Source: an uncultured Ruminococcus sp. (GTDB taxonomy: Bacteria; Bacillota; Clostridia; Oscillospirales; Acutalibacteraceae). Taken from it: DNA of 6,024 bases. The notes beneath the pieces are model-generated. The model saw only the letters and a program-made list of their open reading frames with translations. It ran no database searches and was not told the DNA's origin. A program made the translations under genes and the position numbers. Shown piece after piece: positions 1-6,024 of this stretch. Location: contig USJJ01000092.1 of the NCBI GenBank assembly GCA_900554995.1, forward strand, positions 1 to 6,024, written 5' to 3'. How positions within the stretch are numbered: the stretch's first letter is position 1; each line of letters begins with the position of its first letter.

Positions 1-1932
1 AGACTCGGAAGAGTTGACGACGGTACCGCCGTTCTTGACTTCGACCCCGAGGAAAGAAGAAGAAATGTTTCGGTTTCGGCAGCCGTTGCTCCGATCGAGT
101 GGAAGGACTGCAAACTTAATATAATTGATACCCCGGGTCTTTTTGACTTTGAGGGCGAAATGTGCGAGGGAATTGCTGCCTCCGAGTGCGTGCTCATCGT
201 TCTCGGCGCAGGTCATAAATATGATGTCGGCGCAGAAAAGGCTTTCAAGGCAGCTAAAAAGCGCGGCAAAATGTTTGCAATTACACGTTGCGACAAGGAA
301 CACGCAGATTTCTATAAGACCTTTGAGGAGATTAAAGCAGTACACGGCGGCGCAGTTTGCCCCGTTATCGTTCCCTACATAGTTGACGGTCAGGTTAAGG
401 CTTATGTCAACCTCGCCGCTCGCAAGGGCTATGAATATCACGACGGCAAGGCTGTTGAGATTCCGATGCCCGACGATCCGAAAATCAAGGAAATGCTTGA
501 CATTCTCACTGAGGCCGTTGCAACGGCAAGCGACGATCTTATGGAAAAATTCTTCGCAGGCGAAGAGTTCACCCGTAAGGAAATCATCAAAGCTCTTAAC
601 GACGGTGTTAATACCAGCTCGGTTTACCCCGTTTATGCTTGCTCGGGCTACACGACCGACGGTGTGGATCTTCTTCTTGACGAGCTTGCTTACTCCGCTC
701 CCGACGCCGCATCTTATGCAGGCGGCAAGGACGTTGAGTGCGACGAGAACGGACCTCTTGCAGCTCTCTGCTTTAAGACGGTTGCCGATCCGTTCGTAGG
801 TAAGATGTCATATTTCAAGGTTGACAGCGGCAAAATCACTCCCGAAACACCCGTTTACAATGCCCGCACAGGCGAGACAGAGCGTATGGGTAAAATCATT
901 ACAATCCGTGGTAACAAGTCAGAGGATTGCAAGTGTATTCCTGCCGGTGATATCGGCGTAGTTACAAAGCTCAACTGCGTTAAGACCGGTGACACAATCT
1001 GCTCGGCATCGAACGTTATTGAGCTCAGCGGTATCAACTTCCCGAAGCCGTGTCTTTCAATGGCTGTCAAGGCTTGCAAGAAGGGTGACGAGGAAAAGGT
1101 TGTTCCAGGCATAAACAGACTTCTTGAAGAGGATCCGACAATCAAGTTCGAGATGAACCACGAGACTAAGGAGCAGATCCTTTCCGGTCTCGGTGAACAG
1201 CACCTTGATATTATCGTTTCAAAGCTCAAGAGCAAGTTTGGAATTGATGTTGAGCTTACCCCTCCCCGTGTCGCTTACAGAGAAGCTATCCGCAAGACCG
1301 TTAAGGTTCAGGGTCGTCATAAGAAGCAGTCGGGCGGTCACGGTCAGTTCGGTGACGTTTGGATTCGTTTCGAGCCGACAGACGGCGACGATCTGATCTT
1401 TGAGTCAGAGGTTGTCGGCGGATCGGTTCCCAAGAACTACTTCCCGGCAGTTGAAAAGGGTCTGCGCGAGTGTATGAAGAAGGGCGTTATGGCAGGCTAC
1501 CCGATGGTGGGTCTCAAGGCTGTTCTTTATGACGGATCGTATCACCCGGTTGATTCATCCGAAATGGCGTTCAAGACAGCGGCATCACTCGCATTTAAGG
1601 CAGGTATTCCGCAGGCTAACCCGACAATTCTTGAGCCGATCGGAACGCTTAAAGCCCTTATGCCCGAGGCATATCTCGGAGATATAATGGGCGACGTAAC
1701 AAAGCGCCGCGGACGTGTTCTCGGTATGGGACCGTCTGAGGATGACCATAACCTCCAGGAGCTTGTTGCTGAGGTTCCGATGGCTGAGATGGCAAACTTC
1801 GCAACTGTTCTCCGTTCCGTAACGGCAGGCAGAGGTTCATTCACATTTGAATTTACAAGATACGAGGACGCTCCCGTCCCCGTTGCAGAAAAGGTAATCG
1901 CAGAGTCAAAATTACTTGATGAGGATAAATAA
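1..1932 (+). CDS. EF-G-type translational GTPase (elongation factor G paralogue), 5'-truncated by the window edge
   Basis: Cytoplasmic ribosome-binding GTPase; canonical EF-G drives translocation and ribosome recycling. The reading frame is open from base 1, so the ATG at 160 is internal. 643 codons are visible against about 690-700 for the family; the missing ~50 residues would carry the P-loop (G1). Numbering visible codons: a switch I-like segment (DPEERRRNVSVS) at about 15-28, the G3 motif DTPG at 43-46 and the G4 position TRCD at 95-98, where most EF-Gs have NKxD. Later domains look intact: a domain III motif (GLGEQHLDII, from 396), the domain IV signature QSGGHGQFG (443-451), and domain V with KRRGRVLGM and AGRGSFTFEF. 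The DYDPEE-like switch region and ADFYK after G4 resemble the second EF-G type of Clostridia and Thermotoga (FusA2-like), not the housekeeping copy; this subgroup call is from memory of the family. Tet(M)-type ribosome protection is less likely. A hairpin follows the stop. Confidence 0.93.
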   Translation, partial: RLGRVDDGTAVLDFDPEERRRNVSVSAAVAPIEWKDCKLNIIDTPGLFDFEGEMCEGIAASECVLIVLGAGHKYDVGAEKAFKAAKKRGKMFAITRCDKEHADFYKTFEEIKAVHGGAVCPVIVPYIVDGQVKAYVNLAARKGYEYHDGKAVEIPMPDDPKIKEMLDILTEAVATASDDLMEKFFAGEEFTRKEIIKALNDGVNTSSVYPVYACSGYTTDGVDLLLDELAYSAPDAASYAGGKDVECDENGPLAALCFKTVADPFVGKMSYFKVDSGKITPETPVYNARTGETERMGKIITIRGNKSEDCKCIPAGDIGVVTKLNCVKTGDTICSASNVIELSGINFPKPCLSMAVKACKKGDEEKVVPGINRLLEEDPTIKFEMNHETKEQILSGLGEQHLDIIVSKLKSKFGIDVELTPPRVAYREAIRKTVKVQGRHKKQSGGHGQFGDVWIRFEPTDGDDLIFESEVVGGSVPKNYFPAVEKGLRECMKKGVMAGYPMVGLKAVLYDGSYHPVDSSEMAFKTAASLAFKAGIPQANPTILEPIGTLKALMPEAYLGDIMGDVTKRRGRVLGMGPSEDDHNLQELVAEVPMAEMANFATVLRSVTAGRGSFTFEFTRYEDAPVPVAEKVIAESKLLDEDK

Positions 1933-1937
1933 AGAAA

Positions 1938-1979
1938 AAGGGGTCGGTTTTTCCGATCCCTTAGTCTGTCGTCTTTTTT
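1938..1979 (+). terminator. Intrinsic terminator of the EF-G-like gene
   Basis: A 10-bp stem (1938-1947 with 1953-1962, one G-U pair) closes a five-T loop, starting six bases after the stop codon. The T run (1974-1979) lies 11 bases beyond the stem instead of touching it, so the U-tract is not ideal. Position directly behind the stop supports the call. Confidence 0.72.
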
Positions 1980-2037
1980 GATACAAGTAACTGTAAAGCT
2001 GTGCGTTTCTGCTTTCAAATATGTATAACTACGTAAA

Positions 2038-2073
2038 GAATAAGCTGTGATTCATTCGGATCACAGCTTATTC
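2038..2073 (-). terminator. Perfect 14-bp hairpin, terminator of the metallophosphoesterase gene
   Basis: Bases 2038-2051 pair perfectly with 2060-2073 around an 8-base loop, beginning 12 bases past the stop codon of the minus-strand gene. On the minus strand the right arm ends in TTATTC and is followed by TTTACG, a weak U-rich tail. Lying in the convergent gap, it may also stop any read-through from the EF-G side. Confidence 0.75.
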
Positions 2074-2085
2074 AAGTTATATCAA

Positions 2086-3456
2086 TTATCTGTTGTCAAT
2101 CTTGTAGATCGCATATGCGAGGAACTGTCCGTTGACGAAATCACAGCCGTTTGTGATGATGAAATCCTTATATGCCTTTACATAAATACCCTCAGACATT
2201 GTGCCGGGATGGGATTCCTTTGTCGGATGTGTGAAGCTCGTTGTTCTCGGGGCACCGCTGCTGGATACATGAACCATTGTAGCGGTCGTTCCGTTATAAT
2301 CGGAAATGTTAAGATCAGGGTTATAACATTCCATTGCATATGTCCAATGAGAGTGACCGTTGAAGAATACAACATTATGGTACTTCTCAAGGAGCTTTCT
2401 GAAACGTCTTTCGTCCTTGTTGCCCTTGAAATACGGAATCGTATAGAAGAGACCCCAGTCGTTGTAAATATTGCCCTCACCGAGGAACGGATTTCCCTTA
2501 GGAGCGTTGAGGAATGTGTGGAAATAGAGATAAACTCTCTTGTCCTTATACTTTTCGAACATTGCCTCAAGCCAATCCTGCTGTTCGTCCGTTACAAGCT
2601 GAACAAAAGGAACATAAGAGTCCTTAACCTGGCTGAAAAAGATAAATACATCGCCGTTTGTCTCTTTACCCGAGTAAACGAAGTCATAGCCGTTATCCGC
2701 AACATCAAGGACGCCTGCGGGCTTGTTGTCCGAGAATACGCCGACATTTACGTTTGCTTTCCAGCCCTCGTAATCAAACTTGTCTCTGCAATCGTGGTTA
2801 CCCTTGCAGGAGAACACGTTGAAATCGTGTTGATCGTTGTACTTATGGAATGACTCATATGAGGAGGTTTCGCCCTCATATGAAAGGTCGCCGGAAACGC
2901 CAACGATTGAAACACCCATATCGTCAAGGAAGTTGAGCGCCTGCGGATAGGATGTATCCGACCAGTCATTGCCCTCATCGTCAAAATATCTGCCGAAATG
3001 GACATCACTCAAAGTACCGAAGCTGTAAGTCATATCGCCGTAATCGGGGATATTTTCCTCCGGGATCTTATCCGTATCAAGAAGCTGATCTTGATAATAG
3101 AGAAGAATTGTCTCTGCGCCGTCAGGAATTGCAAGAAAAGAGTTGGTTTCCTTTTCGCCTGTGCCCTTTTTAACATCTACCTGAGCAAACCAGCTATAAG
3201 GGATAACCTTGCCGCTCGGCGAGCTTGTTGTGAGCTTATTGCCCTGAGCATCGCCCCAATAAAGCTCATATGTTGCATCAAAGTTTGCCTTGACGATCGC
3301 CGTACCCTCTGCGGAACCCGCCTCTTCGCTTTCAAAGACAAAGTTGGCATTCGCCTTGATTCCGCCCGGCGGAATCGGAACGGGTGCGATTATTCCTGCG
3401 GAAATGAGAGCCGAAAGAATGAGAGCAATCAGTTTTTGCATAAAATTGACTATCAT
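2086..3456 (-). CDS. Secreted calcineurin-like metallophosphoesterase
   Basis: 456 residues. Probably a two-metal phosphoester hydrolase acting outside the membrane; its substrate cannot be read from sequence. The N-terminus has an export signal: a short start with K8, then a hydrophobic stretch (about 9-24) and a Pro/Gly-rich segment. Residues about 36-128 look beta-rich (ANFDATYELYWGDAQG), like the Ig/FN3-type domain found before some phosphoesterase domains; that fold is inferred. The catalytic domain has the complete PF00149 metal-ligand set: D151-x-H153 (LSDVHFG), GD at 189-190, GNHD at 219-222, H313 (YFHTF) and GHSH at 367-370. No C-terminal anchor (LPxTG, SLH or membrane helix) is seen, so the protein is either released or held by an uncleaved signal. 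Start: the ATG at 3456 lies 6 bases after GGAGG; an in-frame TTG at 3474 would place that GGAGG inside the coding sequence, so it is rejected. It has its own promoter and terminator and is monocistronic. Confidence 0.92.
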   Translation of the reverse strand: MIVNFMQKLIALILSALISAGIIAPVPIPPGGIKANANFVFESEEAGSAEGTAIVKANFDATYELYWGDAQGNKLTTSSPSGKVIPYSWFAQVDVKKGTGEKETNSFLAIPDGAETILLYYQDQLLDTDKIPEENIPDYGDMTYSFGTLSDVHFGRYFDDEGNDWSDTSYPQALNFLDDMGVSIVGVSGDLSYEGETSSYESFHKYNDQHDFNVFSCKGNHDCRDKFDYEGWKANVNVGVFSDNKPAGVLDVADNGYDFVYSGKETNGDVFIFFSQVKDSYVPFVQLVTDEQQDWLEAMFEKYKDKRVYLYFHTFLNAPKGNPFLGEGNIYNDWGLFYTIPYFKGNKDERRFRKLLEKYHNVVFFNGHSHWTYAMECYNPDLNISDYNGTTATMVHVSSSGAPRTTSFTHPTKESHPGTMSEGIYVKAYKDFIITNGCDFVNGQFLAYAIYKIDNR

Positions 3457-3462
3457 ATTTTT

Positions 3463-3467
3463 CCTCC
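3463..3467 (-). promoter_or_regulatory. Ribosome binding site fixing the phosphoesterase start
   Basis: GGAGG on the minus strand, six bases before the ATG at 3456. It decides between this ATG and the upstream in-frame TTG at 3474, which has no Shine-Dalgarno in front of it. Confidence 0.85.
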
Positions 3468-3505
3468 GAAACAATAAATTTTGTGTATCCGCTGATACCG
3501 ATTAT

Positions 3506-3535
3506 ATTATAACATTTTTATATTGAGGAAATCAA
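3506..3535 (-). promoter_or_regulatory. Extended -10 promoter of the metallophosphoesterase gene
   Basis: On the minus strand the -10 box is TATAAT (3506-3511), preceded by the TG of an extended -10 (TGTTATAAT). A -35-like TTGATT lies at 3530-3535 with an 18-base spacer. The predicted start near 3499 would give a leader of about 45 bases. This is a sigma-A-type match; no operator is evident. Confidence 0.75.
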
Positions 3536-3542
3536 TACCTTC

Positions 3543-3561
3543 TTGACATTTGTGATATAAT
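3543..3561 (+). promoter_or_regulatory. Promoter of the nitroreductase gene
   Basis: TGATATAAT at 3553-3561 is a perfect extended -10 element and predicts a start near 3568, with a leader of about 20 bases. A consensus-like TTGACA lies at 3543-3548 but only 7 bases before that -10, too close to pair with it. Its alternative partner is TATACA (3564-3569) at a short 15-base spacing. Which -10 is used cannot be settled here, but a plus-strand promoter in this stretch is well supported. It is divergent from the phosphoesterase promoter. Confidence 0.7.
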
Positions 3562-3588
3562 TGTATACAAAAAAGAGGAGGTATTATT

Positions 3589-4107
3589 ATGAAAGACTTC
3601 TATGATATTATAAAAGGACGCAGAAGCGTCAGAGCTTACAAGAGTGATGAAGTTCCTGCCGATAAGCTTGCAAGAATTCTTGAAGCGGGTACGTATGCGC
3701 CGACAGGCAGAGGAAAGCAGTCACCGCAGATAATCGCCGTTACCGATAAGAAATACAGAGACAAAATTTCAAAGCTCAATGCGGCGATAATGGGCACGGA
3801 CAGCGACCCTTATTACGGTGCACCGGTTATAGTGCTCGTTCTTGCCGACGGCAATGCAAACACCTTTGTTGAGGACGGAAGCTGTGTACTGGAAAATCTT
3901 ATGCTTGCCGCATATGCCGAGGGGCTCGGCTCGGTATGGGTTCACCGTGAGCGTGAAATCTTCGACAGCGAAGAGGGCAAAGCTCTTCTCCGTGAATGGG
4001 GTCTTCCCGAAACACTCAGGGGCGTCGGTTCAATTGCGCTCGGCTATCCCGCCGCCGATCCGAGAGAGGCTCTTCCCCGAAAAAATGATTATATAAGGTA
4101 TATCTGA
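3589..4107 (+). CDS. Nitroreductase-family FMN-dependent oxidoreductase
   Basis: 172 residues, near the short end of the family. Members are usually cytoplasmic FMN-binding dimers that use NAD(P)H to reduce nitro compounds, quinones, enones or flavins; the physiological substrate is unknown. Seen here: an N-terminal RRSVRAY (11-17), whose arginines and serine usually contact the FMN phosphate and ring; APTGRGKQSPQ (37-47), the usual cofactor/substrate loop; a helical core with ENLMLAAYAEGLGSVW (102-117); and the closing IALGYPA (149-155). The sequence runs through both family ends, so it looks full length. The start is firm: AGGAGG at 3576-3581 sits 7 bases before the ATG. It stands alone, divergent from the phosphoesterase, and no clear intrinsic terminator follows it, so read-through into the intergenic region at 4108-4364 is possible. 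Confidence 0.93.
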   Translation: MKDFYDIIKGRRSVRAYKSDEVPADKLARILEAGTYAPTGRGKQSPQIIAVTDKKYRDKISKLNAAIMGTDSDPYYGAPVIVLVLADGNANTFVEDGSCVLENLMLAAYAEGLGSVWVHREREIFDSEEGKALLREWGLPETLRGVGSIALGYPAADPREALPRKNDYIRYI

Positions 4108-4125
4108 TTTTTCACGGCAAAATGA

Positions 4126-4154
4126 TTACAATTTGTAACTTTTTGTAACTTTTT
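4126..4154. repeat. Tandem 10-mer and inverted repeat built on TTGTAA
   Basis: GTAACTTTTT occurs twice in perfect tandem (4135-4144 and 4145-4154), so TTGTAACT recurs exactly 10 bases apart (4133-4140, 4143-4150), about one helical turn. The first copy also forms an inverted repeat, TTACAA-T-TTGTAA (4126-4138). A third TTGTAACT lies at 4298-4305, inside the spacer of the promoter at 4291-4319. This could be a regulator-binding site; no regulator can be named. Confidence 0.55.
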
Positions 4155-4170
4155 AAAATTTTGGTACAAT
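4143..4170 (+). promoter_or_regulatory. Possible second, upstream promoter
   Basis: TGGTACAAT (4162-4170) reads as an extended -10. TTGTAA (4143-4148) lies 16 bases before the TACAAT and could serve as a -35. If used, it would give the downstream gene a leader of about 190 bases, or express a short RNA in 4177-4290, where I see no open frame or strong hairpin. The region is AT-rich, so chance is a real alternative. Confidence 0.35.
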
Positions 4171-4290
4171 TGCACTACGAATCAGGTTTTAAAAGAAACA
4201 ATATATTCAAATTATACAGTAATAAAGCAATAACAGCTTGCGACAAAGGCGAATTTTATACTTTTTTTGGCAAAAAATCAGAGTCCCGAT

Positions 4291-4319
4291 TTGACAATTG
4301 TAACTAATTATGGTATACT
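4291..4319 (+). promoter_or_regulatory. Strong sigma-A-type promoter of the secreted Big_2 protein gene
   Basis: Consensus -35 TTGACA (4291-4296), a 17-base spacer and TATACT (4314-4319) with an extended TG (4311-4312). The start is expected near 4326, giving a leader of about 40 bases. The spacer contains ACAATTGT, a perfect 8-base palindrome (4294-4301), overlapping a TTGTAACT motif that also occurs twice upstream, a plausible operator. Confidence 0.88.
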
Positions 4320-4364
4320 CCTGCCCGTTGTGTGAAAAAATAACCGACAGGAGTTAAACTTTTT

Positions 4365-5267
4365 ATGAAAAAGCTTATCAAGAAATTAGTGCCTTTCCTT
4401 ATGGCAGTTACATTGATCTTCACGATCGCCGCTGTCGACAAGGTAAATGCTAAAGATTATAATTGTACAAATCCGAAACTCCAGCAGCTTATCAACGAAT
4501 GGGACGGAGTTTACTGGACGGGTTCTTTCAGATCGGCTACGACCTGCAAAGGATTTGCCGATATGATGTTCAACGAGCTTTACGGAAACGGCGGCGTCGG
4601 CGCTTACAATTCGGGTGCATACAGCTACTACGTTCCGTCACCCCGTGCAGCAGTCGAAATTGCAAGACTCAGCTCGGCAGGTTACAGTGATTTTTACAAC
4701 ATTATGCACAAGGCTGTTTCCGGCGACTACATTCAGTGGGCAACCGCATATTCACAGCACTCGTCAATCTTTCTTTCCTGCGACGAGAACGGATTCTATG
4801 TTTTTGACAGCAACTATGTTGAGCCTTATCTTTGTACGGTTCACTACATCACATATGAGTATATTACCGACGTAACCTACGGCGTATCGCTTTACAGATC
4901 GACCTCGAGCTCCGCATACAAGAAAGCAACAGCGAAAAAGGCGGCGAAGAAGAAGAAAGCAAAGATTATCCCGTTTGAGTTCACCGAAAAGAGCGTTGAA
5001 CTTTCATATATGGAAACATATGAGGCTTCGTTGACCGGCGGCAAAAAGGTTGTAAGTTGGACATCATCCGACGATCACGTTGCGGTCGTCAGCAACACCG
5101 GAATGATTGAGGGTGTTTCAGGCGGAACGGCAGTTATCACGGCGATCAATTCCGAAGGAAAATCAACTCAGATGACTGTAAAGGTTAAAGACACCTCTGT
5201 CAAGAGGGTTATAGATGTGCTTCTTGAAGGCTTCAAGCCGATGGGCGTCAGCGACCTCATTGCATAA
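4365..5267 (+). CDS. Secreted cysteine-hydrolase-like (NlpC/P60- or CHAP-like) protein with C-terminal Big_2 domain
   Basis: 300 residues. Signal peptide: MKKLIKK, a hydrophobic core (8-24) and a likely cut after VNA (27-29). Residues about 34-178 resemble a papain-fold amidase/peptidase: C61 in TCKGFADMM (compare DCSG in NlpC/P60), GDYIQW (120-125) before H132 in QHSSIFL, then FYVFDSNY (144-151) offering D148 or N150 as third residue. If active it would cut peptidoglycan peptides or a similar surface substrate; the catalytic roles are inferred from order and spacing. A Lys/Ala linker (about 186-200; 11 Lys in the 15 codons 4920-4964 would be an upper bound, exact composition mostly Lys and Ala) could bind anionic wall polymers. 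Residues about 204-275 are a Big_2 Ig-like domain (VVSWTSSDDHVAVVS, then GMIEGVSGGTAVITA). A tail of 25 residues follows, without LPxTG or SLH. The ATG follows AGGAG by 11 bases, a rather wide gap, after a strong promoter; a terminator closes the unit. Confidence 0.85.
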   Translation: MKKLIKKLVPFLMAVTLIFTIAAVDKVNAKDYNCTNPKLQQLINEWDGVYWTGSFRSATTCKGFADMMFNELYGNGGVGAYNSGAYSYYVPSPRAAVEIARLSSAGYSDFYNIMHKAVSGDYIQWATAYSQHSSIFLSCDENGFYVFDSNYVEPYLCTVHYITYEYITDVTYGVSLYRSTSSSAYKKATAKKAAKKKKAKIIPFEFTEKSVELSYMETYEASLTGGKKVVSWTSSDDHVAVVSNTGMIEGVSGGTAVITAINSEGKSTQMTVKVKDTSVKRVIDVLLEGFKPMGVSDLIA

Positions 5268-5282
5268 ACTGAATTACAGTAA

Positions 5283-5326
5283 AAAGCGTGACCGTTCATG
5301 GCCACGCTTTCTTTTTATTTTTTCTT
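5283..5326. terminator. Bidirectional intrinsic terminator between convergent genes
   Basis: AAAGCGTG (5283-5290) pairs with CACGCTTT (5303-5310); after an A-C mismatch two further C-G pairs close a 6-base loop. On the plus strand a T-rich tract (5312-5323) follows; on the minus strand the run at 5281-5285 gives five Us. It sits 15 bases after the stop of the Big_2 gene and 4 bases after that of the glycosyltransferase, so it can serve both. Confidence 0.88.
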
Positions 5327-6010
5327 TAAAAAGTCAATTCCGAAAATCCTGTGAATCGGCTTTGTGATTTTTGATTTCAAACGCTGCGTCTGTGACATCC
5401 AGCTTCCCGAATACCAGTGAATGGAAATTGTGTTTTCCGTTTTGCTCATGATTCCCGTATTGCTGCCGTAAGGGTTCATATAGTCGCTCGGCAAAATCAG
5501 CGCACCTGCAACGGTCTGCATCTTTCCGTCAAGCTTCAGTCCATAGCGGAGCAGGGCATCCGTATTGAGTCGGGGGCAGGTAACCGTGCCGCTCTTTCCA
5601 TCAAGGTACGGCTCATATTCTTTAACCATCGCGGTAATGGCTTCCCCGTGAGCAACAGACCCGAAGCCCTCACCGGTGTTGATATAGTAGGAATTCTCCA
5701 GACCGAAAAATGCTTCATTTTCAAGCAGGAAGTCAATATTTTTAATAAGCTCAACATCGGTGTCGAAATATATTCCGCCGTTTTTCTCAATTATCTCAAG
5801 ACGGGCAAAATCGCTGAGAAAAGCATATTTCTTTTCCTCGGCGCACATTTTGGTATATCCCGTTGAATTGACGTCATAGTTACTTTCATTCCACTCAATA
5901 ATTTCATAATCGGGACAAAACTTTTTCCAGCTTGATATACATTTTTTTACGGATTTCGGCTTATCTGCACCGCCGAACCAGCAATAGTGAATTATCTTCG
6001 GTATAGCCAT
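5315..6010 (-). CDS. GT32-type glycosyltransferase (Gly_transf_sug / Och1-like family)
   Basis: 231 residues. Probably a cytoplasmic, metal- and nucleotide-sugar-dependent transferase adding a sugar to a capsule, exopolysaccharide or other surface glycan; donor and acceptor are unknown. Seen: the family opening IPKIIHYCWFGG (3-14), AFLSDFARLEIIEKNGGIY (63-81) leading to the DxD motif D83-T-D85, which binds the metal and sugar nucleotide, and a C-terminal ISIHWYSGSW (195-204) with the His-Trp pair typical of the family. The end is basic (KSKITKPIHR) and has no membrane segment. Length fits bacterial members, so it appears complete. Start: GGAGG (6018-6022) is 7 bases before the ATG at 6010. 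The promoter and any partner genes lie outside the window; glycan genes often cluster, so more may follow upstream of this gene. Its tail overlaps the shared terminator's T-tract. Confidence 0.92.
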   Translation of the reverse strand: MAIPKIIHYCWFGGADKPKSVKKCISSWKKFCPDYEIIEWNESNYDVNSTGYTKMCAEEKKYAFLSDFARLEIIEKNGGIYFDTDVELIKNIDFLLENEAFFGLENSYYINTGEGFGSVAHGEAITAMVKEYEPYLDGKSGTVTCPRLNTDALLRYGLKLDGKMQTVAGALILPSDYMNPYGSNTGIMSKTENTISIHWYSGSWMSQTQRLKSKITKPIHRIFGIDFLKKK

Positions 6011-6024
6011 TATTAAACCTCCGA

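Noticed and set aside
1..1932. Tet(M)-type tetracycline-resistance protein
   Set aside because: Domain IV and V motifs and the DxDPEE and ADFYK segments fit EF-G paralogues better, and no mobile-element context is present.
1542..2018. A 158-codon minus-strand open frame over the end of the EF-G gene
   Set aside because: It is antisense to conserved EF-G domains IV-V and runs through the terminator; no motif supports it.
2047..2853. A 268-codon plus-strand open frame opposite the phosphoesterase gene
   Set aside because: It lies antisense to a gene with a full set of catalytic motifs, has no recognisable domain or ribosome binding site, and starts inside the terminator hairpin. It is a shadow of the coding bias on the other strand.
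3457..3474. Upstream TTG start for the phosphoesterase, adding six residues
   Set aside because: The GGAGG that serves the ATG at 3456 would fall inside the coding sequence, and no Shine-Dalgarno precedes the TTG.
4276..4293. Small hairpin (AAATC...GATTT) as terminator of the nitroreductase gene
   Set aside because: The stem is only about five AT-rich pairs, it lies 170 bases beyond the stop, and it overlaps the -35 box of the next promoter.
5417..5866. A 149-codon plus-strand open frame opposite the GT32 gene
   Set aside because: It is fully antisense to a well-supported glycosyltransferase and shows no family motif.

Overview
The window looks like chromosomal DNA from a Clostridia-type Firmicute, probably a gut Ruminococcaceae/Oscillospiraceae relative. 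This is inferred from strong GGAGG-type ribosome binding sites, extended -10 sigma-A-like promoters, intrinsic terminators, and a secreted protein that joins a cysteine-hydrolase-like domain to a bacterial Ig-like (Big_2) domain. No phylogenetic placement could be run. I see no mobile element, CRISPR array, tRNA or rRNA.

Layout: (1) 1-1932 (+), the last 643 codons of an EF-G-type translational GTPase, cut at its 5' end by the window edge, with its own terminator. (2) 2086-3456 (-), a secreted calcineurin-like metallophosphoesterase convergent with the EF-G gene. The 153-base gap between them holds one hairpin for each gene. (3) 3457-3588, a compact divergent promoter region. (4) 3589-4107 (+), a small nitroreductase-family flavoprotein. 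(5) 4108-4364, a 257-base AT-rich intergenic region with repeated TTGTAACT motifs, one near-consensus promoter and one weaker candidate. (6) 4365-5267 (+), a secreted NlpC/P60- or CHAP-like protein with a Lys/Ala linker and a Big_2 domain. (7) A hairpin terminator shared by two convergent genes. (8) 5315-6010 (-), a GT32-type sugar transferase with a DxD motif.

The genes look like five separate transcription units, not an operon: orientation alternates and each boundary has promoters or terminators, except that no terminator is evident after the nitroreductase. The proteins cover translation (EF-G-like), export and the cell surface (phosphoesterase, Big_2 protein), redox metabolism (nitroreductase) and surface-glycan synthesis (GT32). 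I see no convincing multi-gene novel system. The points most worth a second look are the altered guanine-recognition motif of the EF-G paralogue, the unusual secreted cysteine-hydrolase/Big_2 protein, and the repeat-rich regulatory region in front of it.
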